DNA of 64,000 nt from contig NZ_CP140098.1 in assembly GCF_034440735.1 (NCBI RefSeq), positions 961,001 through 1,025,000 of the forward strand. Reading direction: 5' to 3'. Below, in pieces: positions 20,602 through 28,586 of this stretch; the stretch's first letter is position 1, and each line of letters starts with the position of its first letter. The notes below the pieces were generated by a model. The model had not been told where the DNA came from. It ran no database searches and saw only the letters and a program-made list of their open reading frames with translations. The position numbers and the translations under genes are program-made. This DNA is from Deinococcus sp. AB2017081. GTDB lineage: Bacteria; Deinococcota; Deinococci; Deinococcales; Deinococcaceae.

Positions 20602-21783
20602 ATGTCCGCATTCAAGTTCACTCCGATCCTGACCGCCGCTCTGCTGTGCGTGTCGGTCGCTGGCGCGCAGGCCACCGCCCCGGCCACGCCCACCGCGCCC
20701 GCACCGGCCACCACCCCGGCGGTCACGCCCGCCCCGGACGCTGCTGCGGCCGCCACCCAGGCCCGCACCCTGGCCGAGCAGGCCCGCGCCACGTACCCGA
20801 AGGGCAGCGCGAACATCGACCAGACGCTGTGGAAACAGGCCGCCGCTGCCGCCGAGTCGGCCGTGGCCGCCGCGCCGCAGAACGTCGAGTACCTGCGTCT
20901 GCGGGCCCAGATCTACACCGAGGTCGGCTTCTGGCGACAGGCCGAGCGGGCGTGGAACGCCGTGTTCGTGCGGCAGACGCCCACCCCCGGCAGCGAAGAC
21001 GCCAAGACCGCCGCGACCGTCCAGTACAACCTGGGCTATGCCGCGTACACGCTGAACCAGCCCTCGGCGGCCACCGCTGCCTTCCGCACGTGCCTGGAGT
21101 ACGACCCGCAGAGCCTGCTGTGCCTGACATGGTCGGCGCGCACCCAGCTGGAAGGCGGCAACTACGCGCAGGCCGCGCAGCTGTACGACCGGGCGCTGGC
21201 GCTCGCCCCGGCCGACAAGACCCTGACGTACTTCCGGGGACTGGCGCAGGGCGCCGGGCGCTATGGCCCCGCCGCCACCCGTGCCTTCAGCCGCGCCTAC
21301 GGTGACCGCGACGCCGGTCGCCGGCCCCAGGCGCTGGCCGGGTTTCAGGAAGCGGCCCGCAACGCCCCCAACTTCACCGAGGCGTGGCGCGAGGCCGGCC
21401 GCCTGGCCCTGGAGCTGAACGACGCGCCCGCCGCCCTGGCCGCGTTCCAGGGAGCCGCCGCCCTGCCCGGCGCGAGCGCCGCCGACAAGTACAACCTGTC
21501 GCTGGCGCAGGAGGCCTCGCAGTTCGGGATCGGCCCCGTGCAGGCCTTCCGCGCGGCCTATGCGAAATACGCGGCGGGGGACAAGACCGGTGCGGGCACC
21601 GGCTTCCTGGCTGCCACCACGCAGAATCCCCAGTACGCCAAGGCGTGGGCGTGGCTGGGCCGCGTCCGCTACGAGGCGAAGGACTACCCTGGAGCCGCCG
21701 AGGCCTACGGCAAAGCGGTCGCCCTCGACCCGAACGACAAGACCAGCGCGTACTACCTGCGTCTGGCCCAGGCCGGGAAGTAG
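20602..21783 (+). CDS. Secreted tetratricopeptide-repeat protein
   Basis: 393 residues. A Sec signal peptide (MSAFKFTPILTAALLCVSVAGAQA, cleavage near 22-24) is followed by a Pro/Ala/Thr linker and then about eight TPR-like helical pairs (for example AAAAESAVAAAPQNVEYLRL, AAAFRTCLEYDPQSLLCL, AEAYGKAVALDPNDKTSAYY). TPRs mediate protein contacts; no enzymatic domain is present. AGGAGG lies 6 nt upstream of ATG 20602. It is monocistronic and is followed by a large hairpin and the DnaA-box region. Confidence 0.88.
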   Translation: MSAFKFTPILTAALLCVSVAGAQATAPATPTAPAPATTPAVTPAPDAAAAATQARTLAEQARATYPKGSANIDQTLWKQAAAAAESAVAAAPQNVEYLRLRAQIYTEVGFWRQAERAWNAVFVRQTPTPGSEDAKTAATVQYNLGYAAYTLNQPSAATAAFRTCLEYDPQSLLCLTWSARTQLEGGNYAQAAQLYDRALALAPADKTLTYFRGLAQGAGRYGPAATRAFSRAYGDRDAGRRPQALAGFQEAARNAPNFTEAWREAGRLALELNDAPAALAAFQGAAALPGASAADKYNLSLAQEASQFGIGPVQAFRAAYAKYAAGDKTGAGTGFLAATTQNPQYAKAWAWLGRVRYEAKDYPGAAEAYGKAVALDPNDKTSAYYLRLAQAGK

Positions 21784-21816
21784 GAGAAGCTCAGCCGGAT
21801 GACCTGAGCCATCAGG

Positions 21817-21855
21817 GACAGCGCCTCCACGGAGATGGTTCGTGGCGGCGCTGTC
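21817..21855 (+). terminator. Large hairpin after the TPR gene
   Basis: A 15-bp stem with one mismatch (21817-21831 with 21841-21855) and a 9-nt loop, 33 nt after the TPR stop. No T-run follows, so termination is inferred from position only. It borders the DnaA-box cluster. Confidence 0.5.
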
Positions 21856-21890
21856 GCCGTTCAGGAGACTGTGCCCCAGCCGCACCGGAC

Positions 21891-22079
21891 TTATCCACAG
21901 CCCTGCCGGAGTGGGGCTGTGGATAACGTCTTGACCCTGTGGATAACTGGCGTGGGGCCTGTGGGCAACTCCGGCATGATGTGTAAAACTTGCGTGTCAG
22001 ACGTTAATTTCCTTCGACCGCCTAGCGGTGGCCCTGTCGCTGACTAGAGCCAGAGTTATCCACAGGAGCCTGTGGACAA
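21891..22079. other. DnaA-box cluster, candidate origin or DnaA-titration locus
   Basis: Four perfect 9-mers TTATCCACA occur at 21891-21899 and 22056-22064 (plus strand) and 21918-21926 and 21938-21946 (as TGTGGATAA). TGTGGACAA at 22071-22079 has one change and TGTGGGCAA at 21960-21968 has two. All lie in a 341-bp gene-free interval between the TPR gene and surE. The stretch 21973-22016 is visibly AT-richer and could serve as an unwinding element. dnaA and dnaN are not in the window, so origin versus titration site cannot be decided. Confidence 0.75.
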
Positions 22080-22111
22080 GTGTCTGCGCCTCCTCCCTGA
22101 CAGGTGGGCGC

Positions 22112-22117
22112 TACCCT
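22112..22117 (+). promoter_or_regulatory. Leaderless -10 box for surE
   Basis: TACCCT ends 7 nt before ATG 22125, with no SD between. It supports 22125 over the in-frame upstream start at 22104. Confidence 0.5.
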
Positions 22118-22124
22118 GACGCGC

Positions 22125-22907
22125 ATGACGACCCCTTCCCGCCCCAGCATCCTCGTCGCGAACGACGACGGCATCTTCAGCCCCGGGATCAAGGCCCTGG
22201 CCCTGGCCATGGCCACCCTGCCCGATGTGGACGTCATGGTCGTCGCGCCGGACGTCGAGCAGTCGGCGGTCGGGCACGGCATCACCATCCGCCGGCCGCT
22301 GCGGTTCAAGCACACGGCCAGCGCCGGGTTCGGGACCATCCCCGCGTACCGGGTGGATGGCACGCCCGCCGACTGCGTGGTGCTCGGCGTGCACCTGCTG
22401 GGCCGGCCCGATCTGATCGTCAGCGGGATCAACCTCGGGCCGAACCTGGGCGATGACCTGACGCACTCGGGCACCGTCGCCGCCGCGATCGAGGGGCTGG
22501 CGCTGGGCATCCCCGCCATTGCCTTCAGTCAGCAGGGCACGCAGGACGGCGAGTACGACTTCGCTGGCAGCGCCGCCTACGCTGCCCGGCTGGCTGCCCA
22601 GGTCATGCAGCGCGGCCTGCCGCCCCGCACCCTGCTGAACGTGAACTTCCCCCGCACCCGCCCCGCCGGCGTGCGCGTGACCCGCGTGGGTGAGCACCGC
22701 TGGGAGGACACCATCGTCACCCGCCACGACCCCGAGGGCCGGGAGTACCACTGGGTCGCCGGCACCAGCACCGCCCCGGATCGCCACGATCAGGACACCG
22801 ACTACGGGGCCGTGGACGCCGGCATGATCAGCGTGACCCCGGTGCGCCTCGACCTGACCGCCCGCGACCTGATCGGTGAGGTTCAGGGCTACGTGCCGGG
22901 GGTGTGA
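22125..22907 (+). CDS. surE: 5'-nucleotidase SurE
   Basis: 260 residues. SurE hydrolyses nucleoside 5'-monophosphates with a divalent metal. ILVANDDG (residues 9-16) carries the metal-binding Asp pair, VVAPDVEQSAVGHGIT and VDGTPADCV follow, and SGINLGPNLGDDLTHSGTV near 103 is the SurE signature with the metal-binding Asn. Length is normal. It is monocistronic and its start is just downstream of the DnaA-box cluster. Confidence 0.94.
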   Translation: MTTPSRPSILVANDDGIFSPGIKALALAMATLPDVDVMVVAPDVEQSAVGHGITIRRPLRFKHTASAGFGTIPAYRVDGTPADCVVLGVHLLGRPDLIVSGINLGPNLGDDLTHSGTVAAAIEGLALGIPAIAFSQQGTQDGEYDFAGSAAYAARLAAQVMQRGLPPRTLLNVNFPRTRPAGVRVTRVGEHRWEDTIVTRHDPEGREYHWVAGTSTAPDRHDQDTDYGAVDAGMISVTPVRLDLTARDLIGEVQGYVPGV

Positions 22908-22922
22908 TTCAGGGCCGGGGCA

Positions 22923-24149
22923 TCACGGCCGGGGCCGCTCGAACTGTTTCAGGTATTCCTCGATGGGTTCCAGGCCGACCCCCGCGCGCCGCTCGTTCAC
23001 GTGGGCCGGGTCGGCCAGCAGAGCCGGCGAGGCTTTCCCCTGCACGTCGTCGAAGGACACCTGGGTGCCGTACACCTGCGGCTGCCCGTTTGCCAGCCGC
23101 ACCCGGTCGGTCAGGTACGCGAGGTTCGTCGCTTCCTCCGGAGTGCTGCTCTGCTGGGTCATGAGGTCGAGGACGCATTCCTGCACGGCCGGCCGCGCGT
23201 CGGCGTGCTGGGCGAGCAGCCACGCGTTGAATGCCAGATCCGGGTTGCTGCGGTTCGTACTCGGCCAGCCGCGCTGGCGCAGCACTTCCTTGAGCCAGAT
23301 GGTCGATTCCGCGTCCACGTCTGTCACAGAACGTGCTCCGGACTGCCCACTGCGGCTCGCCTGATCCTGCTCGACCAGCACGGCCGCCCGCTCCTCCAGC
23401 GCCGTGACCTGCCCGGGCGTCAGGGGCGTGTTCAGCGCCCGCACGCTCGTGAACCTGCGGCAGACCTCGTTCAGCACCACGGGGCGTTTCAGGCCGGCGG
23501 GTGTCGGCTGCGGCCGGGGCGTGGCGTTCATCTCGGCCAGCGTCTGCGCCAGCGGGGGCAGGCCGACCGCCGCGCGCCGGGCATCCACGCCCGCCTCGTC
23601 CTCGATGGGCAGCGGCGTCAGTCGGGACGCGCGGCGCAGCAGGAGCGTGCCGTAACGTTGCCCTGCGCCCACCTCGTTCAGGGCGGAATCCACCAGCGTC
23701 GCCGCCCGCCAGCGCTCCTGCGGCGTGGCCGCGGTGCCCAGCGCCGCCTGCCCCACGCAGGAGCGCAGGGCCGGATCGCCGAAGAAGCCGGCCGTGATCC
23801 CGGCCCGCAGCGCCGGATCGGCCGGCCAGCCCGTCACCGGCAGCAGCCGCCCCAGGTAGGCGTCGGTCTCCGCCGCGAGCGCGGTGATCTCCCGGAAGGT
23901 GGCGGCATCCAGCCGACCCGTCGTCATCCGGGCCGTCAGCGCTCCGGCTCGCGCCGCGTAGGCCCCCACGGTTGCCCGCACCGCCGCCGTGAAGGCCGGC
24001 GTCATGGGCGTGGCCTGCGGGGGCACGAGCCTCGCGCACCCCGCCGCGTCCGGCAGGCCCCCACCCTGGGCGGACGCCACGCCCAGCGCGGTCAGGAGGG
24101 TCAGCGCTGCGCCCCGTGTCCATCGTCGTGTGCCTTCTCGCCCGGTCAT
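22923..24149 (-). CDS. Secreted protein with tandem DUF6624 domains
   Basis: 408 residues after a signal peptide (GAALTLLTALGVASAQ). The C-terminal half fits DUF6624: GWPSTNRSNPDLAFNAWLLAQHAD, then NLAYLTDRV and QPQVYGTQ. The N-terminal half has a degraded copy: GWPADPALRAGI, then GAGQRYGTLLL and VDARRAAVGLPPLAQTLAEM, which parallels VNERRAGVGLEPIEEYLKQF at the end. The family function is unknown. Start 24149 (M7 of the longer frame) is preferred as it gives a clean signal peptide. No operon partner. Confidence 0.8.
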   Translation of the reverse strand: MTGREGTRRWTRGAALTLLTALGVASAQGGGLPDAAGCARLVPPQATPMTPAFTAAVRATVGAYAARAGALTARMTTGRLDAATFREITALAAETDAYLGRLLPVTGWPADPALRAGITAGFFGDPALRSCVGQAALGTAATPQERWRAATLVDSALNEVGAGQRYGTLLLRRASRLTPLPIEDEAGVDARRAAVGLPPLAQTLAEMNATPRPQPTPAGLKRPVVLNEVCRRFTSVRALNTPLTPGQVTALEERAAVLVEQDQASRSGQSGARSVTDVDAESTIWLKEVLRQRGWPSTNRSNPDLAFNAWLLAQHADARPAVQECVLDLMTQQSSTPEEATNLAYLTDRVRLANGQPQVYGTQVSFDDVQGKASPALLADPAHVNERRAGVGLEPIEEYLKQFERPRP

Positions 24150-24207
24150 GGCCCGACTCTCCCGCATTCCGCGTTGCGTCGCTGCCTCATGTGCGGCGGG
24201 ATCGGGT

Positions 24208-25386
24208 TCACGGTTCCTCGCGGGTGACCTGCGCGGCCGGCACGGGCGTGAGCTTTACGTCGTGCAGGTCGGTGGCGTTCACGGCGTACACCAGAAGCCC
24301 GGTGCGTCCCTGGCGGTTCCAATCCAGCAGCATCTTCAGATCGCCTGTCTGCCCGAATGCAACCGTTCCGCAGTCGCACGGCAGTTCCACGGTGCCGCGC
24401 TGCGCGGCCCGTACAGCCAGTCCGAACTGGCGGTCCTCCGTCCCGACCAGGGCATACAGCGTGCCGTCCGGGCCCGGCACGGCCAGCCGCGTACGTGAGG
24501 CATGCGGGCCATCGTCTGCACTGGAATGCACGGTGGGCACCTCACCCGAACCAGACACGCGCGCCAGCTGGTGTTCGAACTCATCGGCCACGGCCAGTGA
24601 CACGACGTTCGTGGCCCGCACCGGGCGCGCCGCCGTACCCAACTGCATCCGCGCCGGGCCGAGGTGCAGGATGGGGTTCACGATCCCCGTCAGTTTCAAC
24701 GTCCCCACGAACGAACCGCGCAGCAGGTTCACCAGCCCCGCCGCGAACACGAACGGGCCAGCCGCCGCCGGGACGGGCACCGTCGCCCCCGTGAGATCCA
24801 CGCTCTGCCACTGGTCGCCGGGCAGCCGGAACTGCACCCACGAGTCCAGGCCCGGGAGCGTCCGGGTTTCGACCCCGGCTGATTGCAGGGCGGCCAGCAC
24901 GTCCGGCAGGCTGACCAAGTCGTTCATACTCCCATCGTCCACACGGGCACGGCACGCCGCCTCGTATGCGGCGCGTCCGCCGGCCTTCGCGATGCGCTCC
25001 AGCACCATCGTCTGGTCGGCGGGCGAGAAGCGGGCGAGTTTGGCGTCGTCAAAGATGCAGTTCACTTCCACCGGTACGGGAACCGCCTGCACCGTCGGCA
25101 GCTGCGCGGCCGCCCGCATGCCCAGCAGGCCCGCCACCCCGAGGAGCAGCGTTACCCGCATCACCTGCGGCCCCGTGTGGACGACGCCCAGCTCACGGGC
25201 GATGGCGGCGGGACTGCCCAGATCACGGAGCGCCGCCCGCTCGGCTTCGATCTCGCTCAGGCCGCACAGCCGGTGGCGGTGGATCTTGTCCTCGATTGCG
25301 CCGCGCAGTTCCGTCACGGCGTCGCGCTTTTGCTGTCCCCATAGGCCGCGGGTGGCGCGGTGCAGGTAGCGGTCGGTGGCTGACAT
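24208..25386 (-). CDS. Permease-prefix-domain membrane protein B (paralogue)
   Basis: 392 residues. Residues ~1-65 are a 'permease prefix domain 1' (LWGQQKRDAVTELRGAIEDK, then GLSEIEAERAALRDLGSPAAIAREL). One membrane helix follows (MRVTLLLGVAGLLGMRAAA, ~75-93) and then ~300 extracytoplasmic residues. No permease domain is attached. It is ~40 percent similar by eye to the gene upstream, with the same landmarks (NPILHLGPARMQLGT, LLVYAVNATDLHDVKL). ATG 25386 overlaps the upstream stop (TGATG) and has AGGAGG 6 nt before it. Function unknown. Confidence 0.82.
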   Translation of the reverse strand: MSATDRYLHRATRGLWGQQKRDAVTELRGAIEDKIHRHRLCGLSEIEAERAALRDLGSPAAIARELGVVHTGPQVMRVTLLLGVAGLLGMRAAAQLPTVQAVPVPVEVNCIFDDAKLARFSPADQTMVLERIAKAGGRAAYEAACRARVDDGSMNDLVSLPDVLAALQSAGVETRTLPGLDSWVQFRLPGDQWQSVDLTGATVPVPAAAGPFVFAAGLVNLLRGSFVGTLKLTGIVNPILHLGPARMQLGTAARPVRATNVVSLAVADEFEHQLARVSGSGEVPTVHSSADDGPHASRTRLAVPGPDGTLYALVGTEDRQFGLAVRAAQRGTVELPCDCGTVAFGQTGDLKMLLDWNRQGRTGLLVYAVNATDLHDVKLTPVPAAQVTREEP

Positions 25387-26597
25387 CACTTGCCTCCTGC
25401 GGCTGTGGGGAAGTCCAGCGGCGTGGCGGGCAGCGGATCACCGAGCACGTGACGGAGGTCGGCGCTGTTCAGGCGGTATGCCAGCAAGGCGCGGCGGCCG
25501 GCAGCTGTGACGGCTTTGAACTCCTTCAGTGTGCCTACCATGACCGGGCGACCACCGGGCACACCGGATTCCTGCGAGACGTTGGTCGCTACCCGGCTAT
25601 CGCGGGCGACCTGTACGGAGACCATGTGGCGCGGCGTTCCTGAGGCGCAGGCGGCACACACGAACTGTTCGTTGTCGAGCACTGCGACGTGCGTACCTTC
25701 GGGCAGAACCGCACGGAATGTCGAAGACTTTGCGAGGTGACTGGAGTCCAGGAGCAAAAAGCCCAATTCCCCGCCGAGCTGGAGCTCGAACTGTCTGAAC
25801 AGTGCGCCTGCGTACACGTCGCTGGCCCGCACAGGCGCAGTCCCCGTGCCTAGGCGCAGGCTGGCGGGGCCCACCGTCAAGGTGGGGTTCACGGTGCCGG
25901 TGATCTGCAGGGGCACGTCCGTCCGGTCGGCGAGCAGGGTCATGAACGACAGGGTGTCCACGTACTTCTCGCCGCCAACGACCTGCACGCTCTGGCTCAG
26001 GTCAAGCAGGCGCGGCGCGTCCGTCGCGGTAAACGCGATGTTGTACAGCCCGGCGCTGCCGGGAAACTGCTGCACGGTCACGCCGCTCGCCCGAAAGGCC
26101 GCCCACACGTCCGCGAGTCTCAGCAGCTGGTTGCCGATAGAGGCGGCCGCGTCGGCTTTGCATTGAGCGACGAGCCGCTCACGTCCGCCCGGCTGGGCGA
26201 GCTGCGTGCGCGTCGCGGCCGCAGTGTCGGGTGGCAGGCTCGCGAGATACGCGTCATCGAACCGGCAGTTGACCGTCCAGCGGGGGTCGGGAATCGCCCG
26301 CACCACGTTGACCTGTGCCAGCGCCTGAAAGCCGAGCAGCCCTGCGACGCCCAGCAGCAGCGTCGTCCGCATCACCTGCGGCCCGCTATGCACCATGCTC
26401 AGCTCGCGGGCGATGGCGGCAGGACTCCCCAGGTCACGCAATGCGGCCTGTTCCGCCTCGGCCTCGCTCAGCCCACACAGCCGGTGGCGGTACATCTTGT
26501 CCTCGATCGCACCGCGCAGTTCCGTCACGGCTTCGCGTTTCTGCTGGCCCCACAGGCCACGGGTGGCCCGCTTCAGATACCGCTCGACCCCGCTCAT
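25386..26597 (-). CDS. Permease-prefix-domain membrane protein A (paralogue)
   Basis: 403 residues with the same build as the following gene: prefix domain (LWGQQKREAVTELRGAIEDK, GLSEAEAEQAALRDLGSPAA), one membrane helix near 78-95, and a large extracytoplasmic domain with NPTLTVGPASLRLGTG and LLAYRLNSADLRHVLGD. The first ~90 residues are nearly identical in the two proteins while the rest diverges, which indicates a tandem duplication with relaxed outer domains or conversion of the 5' ends. The ATG overlaps the padR stop (ATGA). Confidence 0.83.
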   Translation of the reverse strand: MSGVERYLKRATRGLWGQQKREAVTELRGAIEDKMYRHRLCGLSEAEAEQAALRDLGSPAAIARELSMVHSGPQVMRTTLLLGVAGLLGFQALAQVNVVRAIPDPRWTVNCRFDDAYLASLPPDTAAATRTQLAQPGGRERLVAQCKADAAASIGNQLLRLADVWAAFRASGVTVQQFPGSAGLYNIAFTATDAPRLLDLSQSVQVVGGEKYVDTLSFMTLLADRTDVPLQITGTVNPTLTVGPASLRLGTGTAPVRASDVYAGALFRQFELQLGGELGFLLLDSSHLAKSSTFRAVLPEGTHVAVLDNEQFVCAACASGTPRHMVSVQVARDSRVATNVSQESGVPGGRPVMVGTLKEFKAVTAAGRRALLAYRLNSADLRHVLGDPLPATPLDFPTAAGGK

Positions 26598-26923
26598 GCC
26601 CCACCGCCGAGGATGCCGCGCACCGCGCCGGTGAAGCGTTCGTAGCGTTCGCGCTGTGCCCTGAGCTCCTGCTTGCCACTGGGGGTCAGGGTGTAGACCT
26701 TGACGGGGCTGCCGCCGCGGGGCAGCACCTGGAAGTCGCCGGTGATGAAGCCCTGTTTCTCCAGGCGGTGCAGGGCGGGGTAGAGGGTGCCCTCGCGCAG
26801 GGCGAAGTAGCCGTCCGTGGCGGCCTGCACGTCGGCGATGATCTGGCCGCCGTAGCGGGGGCCCTGGTCGAGGGTGGCGAGGAGGAGGAGGTCGAGGTGG
26901 CCTTTGAGCTGCTGGGCATCCAT
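26594..26923 (-). CDS. PadR-family transcriptional regulator
   Basis: 109 residues, the short PadR form. It reads LKGHLDLLLLATLDQGPRYGGQIIADV (winged helix), FALREGTLYPALHRLEKQGFI (recognition helix and wing) and SPVKVYTLTPSGKQEL. It is the first gene of an operon with two permease-prefix proteins; PadR regulators commonly head such operons and repress them. Start ATG 26923 has AAGGA 8 nt upstream. The upstream promoter overlaps an inverted repeat, which suggests autoregulation. Confidence 0.92.
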   Translation of the reverse strand: MDAQQLKGHLDLLLLATLDQGPRYGGQIIADVQAATDGYFALREGTLYPALHRLEKQGFITGDFQVLPRGGSPVKVYTLTPSGKQELRAQRERYERFTGAVRGILGGGA

Positions 26924-26960
26924 GCGTACGTCCTTTGCCTGTCGCCAGAATGCAGCGACA

Positions 26961-26992
26961 TTGCTTTCCGAGGTATAGGCATCGTAAAGCAA
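26961..26992. promoter_or_regulatory. Candidate PadR operator
   Basis: TTGCTTT (26961-26967) and AAAGCAA (26986-26992) form a 7-bp perfect inverted repeat with an 18-bp spacer. It covers the -10 box and the start region of the padR promoter, the position expected for a repressor site. The assignment to PadR is inferred from position. Confidence 0.55.
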
Positions 26993-27009
26993 GGGGCATC
27001 GGATTACAA
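26981..27009 (-). promoter_or_regulatory. Promoter of the padR operon
   Basis: On the minus strand: TTGTAA (27009-27004), 17-bp spacer, TACGAT (26986-26981). Leader of about 55 nt to ATG 26923 with its own SD. Confidence 0.6.
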
Positions 27010-27031
27010 GGCCATGCCGGGATCGGTCAGG

Positions 27032-27268
27032 TCACGGACACAGCACGGCGCGGGGCGCGTGGAGCTGGATCAGGTCGCAGGGCGGGAACGTGTACCGGGG
27101 ATGCAGGCGGGGCGAATTGAGCACCAGCAGGAGCAGCACGGCCATCACGCCCAGCGCGATCAGCCCCCACACGCGCCAGCTGATCTTCCGCTCCTGCACG
27201 GCATAGGTATCCGGAACCGCTGGCCGTTCTGCCGGGTCGCGGGGACTGTCGGGGTCGGCAGTCGTCAC
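27032..27268 (-). CDS. Small single-span membrane protein
   Basis: 78 residues: a polar Asp/Pro-rich N terminus, one membrane helix (VWGLIALGVMAVLLLLVL, ~33-50) and a short outer tail containing two Cys (PPCDLIQLHAPRAVLC). GTG start; no clear ribosome site. I do not recognise a family. It lies between the padR operon and a monooxygenase-like gene on the same strand. Confidence 0.55.
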   Translation of the reverse strand: MTTADPDSPRDPAERPAVPDTYAVQERKISWRVWGLIALGVMAVLLLLVLNSPRLHPRYTFPPCDLIQLHAPRAVLCP

Positions 27269-27308
27269 CGGGTGCGGCGCTGCGGCTCAGAGGCGCTGGC
27301 GTCTGGCA

Positions 27309-27542
27309 TCAGCGCTCGTCCACGGTCTCGAAGGCCCAGCCGCGCACACCGTCCGGCACGTCCAGGCCGGACGCCGGACGATCCCAGCGGCTCATCACGA
27401 GGTACAGGCCCGGCTGCTCCTCCGACCACAGCAGTTCGGCGCTCACGAAGCCCGGCTGGCGGGGCAGGGTGGTCAGGAAGCGGCGCAGGGTCGCCAGGGC
27501 GTCGTCGCCCCGTCCCTCGACGTAGTGCACGTGTGAAGCCAT
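27309..27542 (-). CDS. Antibiotic-biosynthesis-monooxygenase (ABM)-like small protein
   Basis: 77 residues with the dimeric ferredoxin-like ABM pattern: HVHYVEGRGDDALATLRRFL, then GFVSAELLWSEEQPGLYLVMSRWD. ABM folds include haem-degrading and quinol oxygenases as well as non-enzymatic proteins; the catalytic residues of IsdG-type enzymes are not evident. Short for the family (~95-100). Start ATG 27542 is preceded by a leaderless -10 box. Confidence 0.7.
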   Translation of the reverse strand: MASHVHYVEGRGDDALATLRRFLTTLPRQPGFVSAELLWSEEQPGLYLVMSRWDRPASGLDVPDGVRGWAFETVDER

Positions 27543-27549
27543 GCCGCGC

Positions 27550-27555
27550 AGGCTA
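27550..27555 (-). promoter_or_regulatory. Leaderless -10 box for the ABM-like gene
   Basis: TAGCCT on the minus strand ends 7 nt before ATG 27542; there is no SD. Confidence 0.5.
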
Positions 27556-27577
27556 GTGCAGGCGCAGGGATTCTGGA

Positions 27578-28447
27578 TCAGTACAGCGTCATCGGATCCC
27601 TGGGATCCCAGCGCAGGTAGGTGCCGAAATGCAGGTGCGGCCCCGTGCTGCGCCCCGTATTGCCGACCCGCCCCACCGGCTGCCCCTGGACGACCAGCTC
27701 GCCCGCTTTCACCAGATTGGCGCTCAGGTGGGCGTAGCGCGTGATCCAGCCGTCCGGATGCTCCAGCACGACGGTCCAGCCCCAGCCGCGTTCGAAGTCC
27801 GGGCGGGATTCCAGCACCCGGCCGGATCGGGCGGCCCGCACCGGCGTACCCACCGGAGCCACGATGTCCACGCCGTAATGGGTCTCGTCCTGGCCCTCCA
27901 GGGTGCGCTCGCCGAAGCCGCTGCTGACGGTGTGGTAGCCGCTGACCGGCCAGGTCCAGCCGCCGGTGGGCCGCGCGGTACTGGCCGTGCGGACTGCCAC
28001 GCGTGGCGCGGCGCTGGCAGAGGGCGTGCTCCCACCGTGCGCCGTGCGGGCCGGAATGGTCAGCACGGCACCCGCCCACACGGGTCTGCCGCCCCGGTAG
28101 CGCGGATTGGCGGCGGTCAGCTGCGTCACGGTGATGCCGTACTTGCGGGCGATCACCGTGAGGTTCTGGCCGGCGGTGACCGTATGGGTGGTGGCCTCGA
28201 GCCGGCCGTCCGGGATGGTCAGCACCCACCCGGCCTGCACGACGGTCGAGGTGCGCAGCCGGGCATTCGCGGCCCGGATGGCGGCCACGCTGACCCCGCT
28301 GCGCACGGCGATGCCACTCAGGGTGTCTCCGGGGCGCACCCGGTATGTGCTGTCCGCCCCCGCGACCGTCCAGCACAGTGCCACGGCCAGCACCGCCCAC
28401 GCCCGGCGGCTCCTCCTTGCTCCACCACGCGGACAGCTCTGTTCCAT
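27578..28447 (-). CDS. LysM-M23 peptidoglycan endopeptidase
   Basis: 289 residues. Signal peptide (AWAVLAVALCWTVAGA), two LysM domains (YRVRPGDTLSGIAVRSGVS and HTVTAGQNLTVIARKYGIT), then an M23 domain with zinc ligands HYGVD and HLH in GPHLHFG. It should bind and cut peptidoglycan cross-links in the envelope. Start 28447 (MEQSC) gives the signal peptide directly; the longer frame adds 21 unlikely residues. Divergent from truA. Confidence 0.9.
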   Translation of the reverse strand: MEQSCPRGGARRSRRAWAVLAVALCWTVAGADSTYRVRPGDTLSGIAVRSGVSVAAIRAANARLRTSTVVQAGWVLTIPDGRLEATTHTVTAGQNLTVIARKYGITVTQLTAANPRYRGGRPVWAGAVLTIPARTAHGGSTPSASAAPRVAVRTASTARPTGGWTWPVSGYHTVSSGFGERTLEGQDETHYGVDIVAPVGTPVRAARSGRVLESRPDFERGWGWTVVLEHPDGWITRYAHLSANLVKAGELVVQGQPVGRVGNTGRSTGPHLHFGTYLRWDPRDPMTLY

Positions 28448-28574
28448 CGGTCGGATGTCCAGCCCGGTGCGTGGGCTTTCCACCGGAATCGGTCTCACAG
28501 CGCAGAGCATAGCGGTTCCACCGGCAGCACCATGAGTGCGGTTCCATGAGAAGTGCCCGTGGAGACGGCCGCGC

Positions 28575-28580
28575 TACCCT
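28575..28580 (+). promoter_or_regulatory. Leaderless -10 box for truA
   Basis: TACCCT ends 6 nt before GTG 28587, with no SD. It fixes the GTG as the likely start. Confidence 0.55.
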
Positions 28581-28586
28581 TCATCT

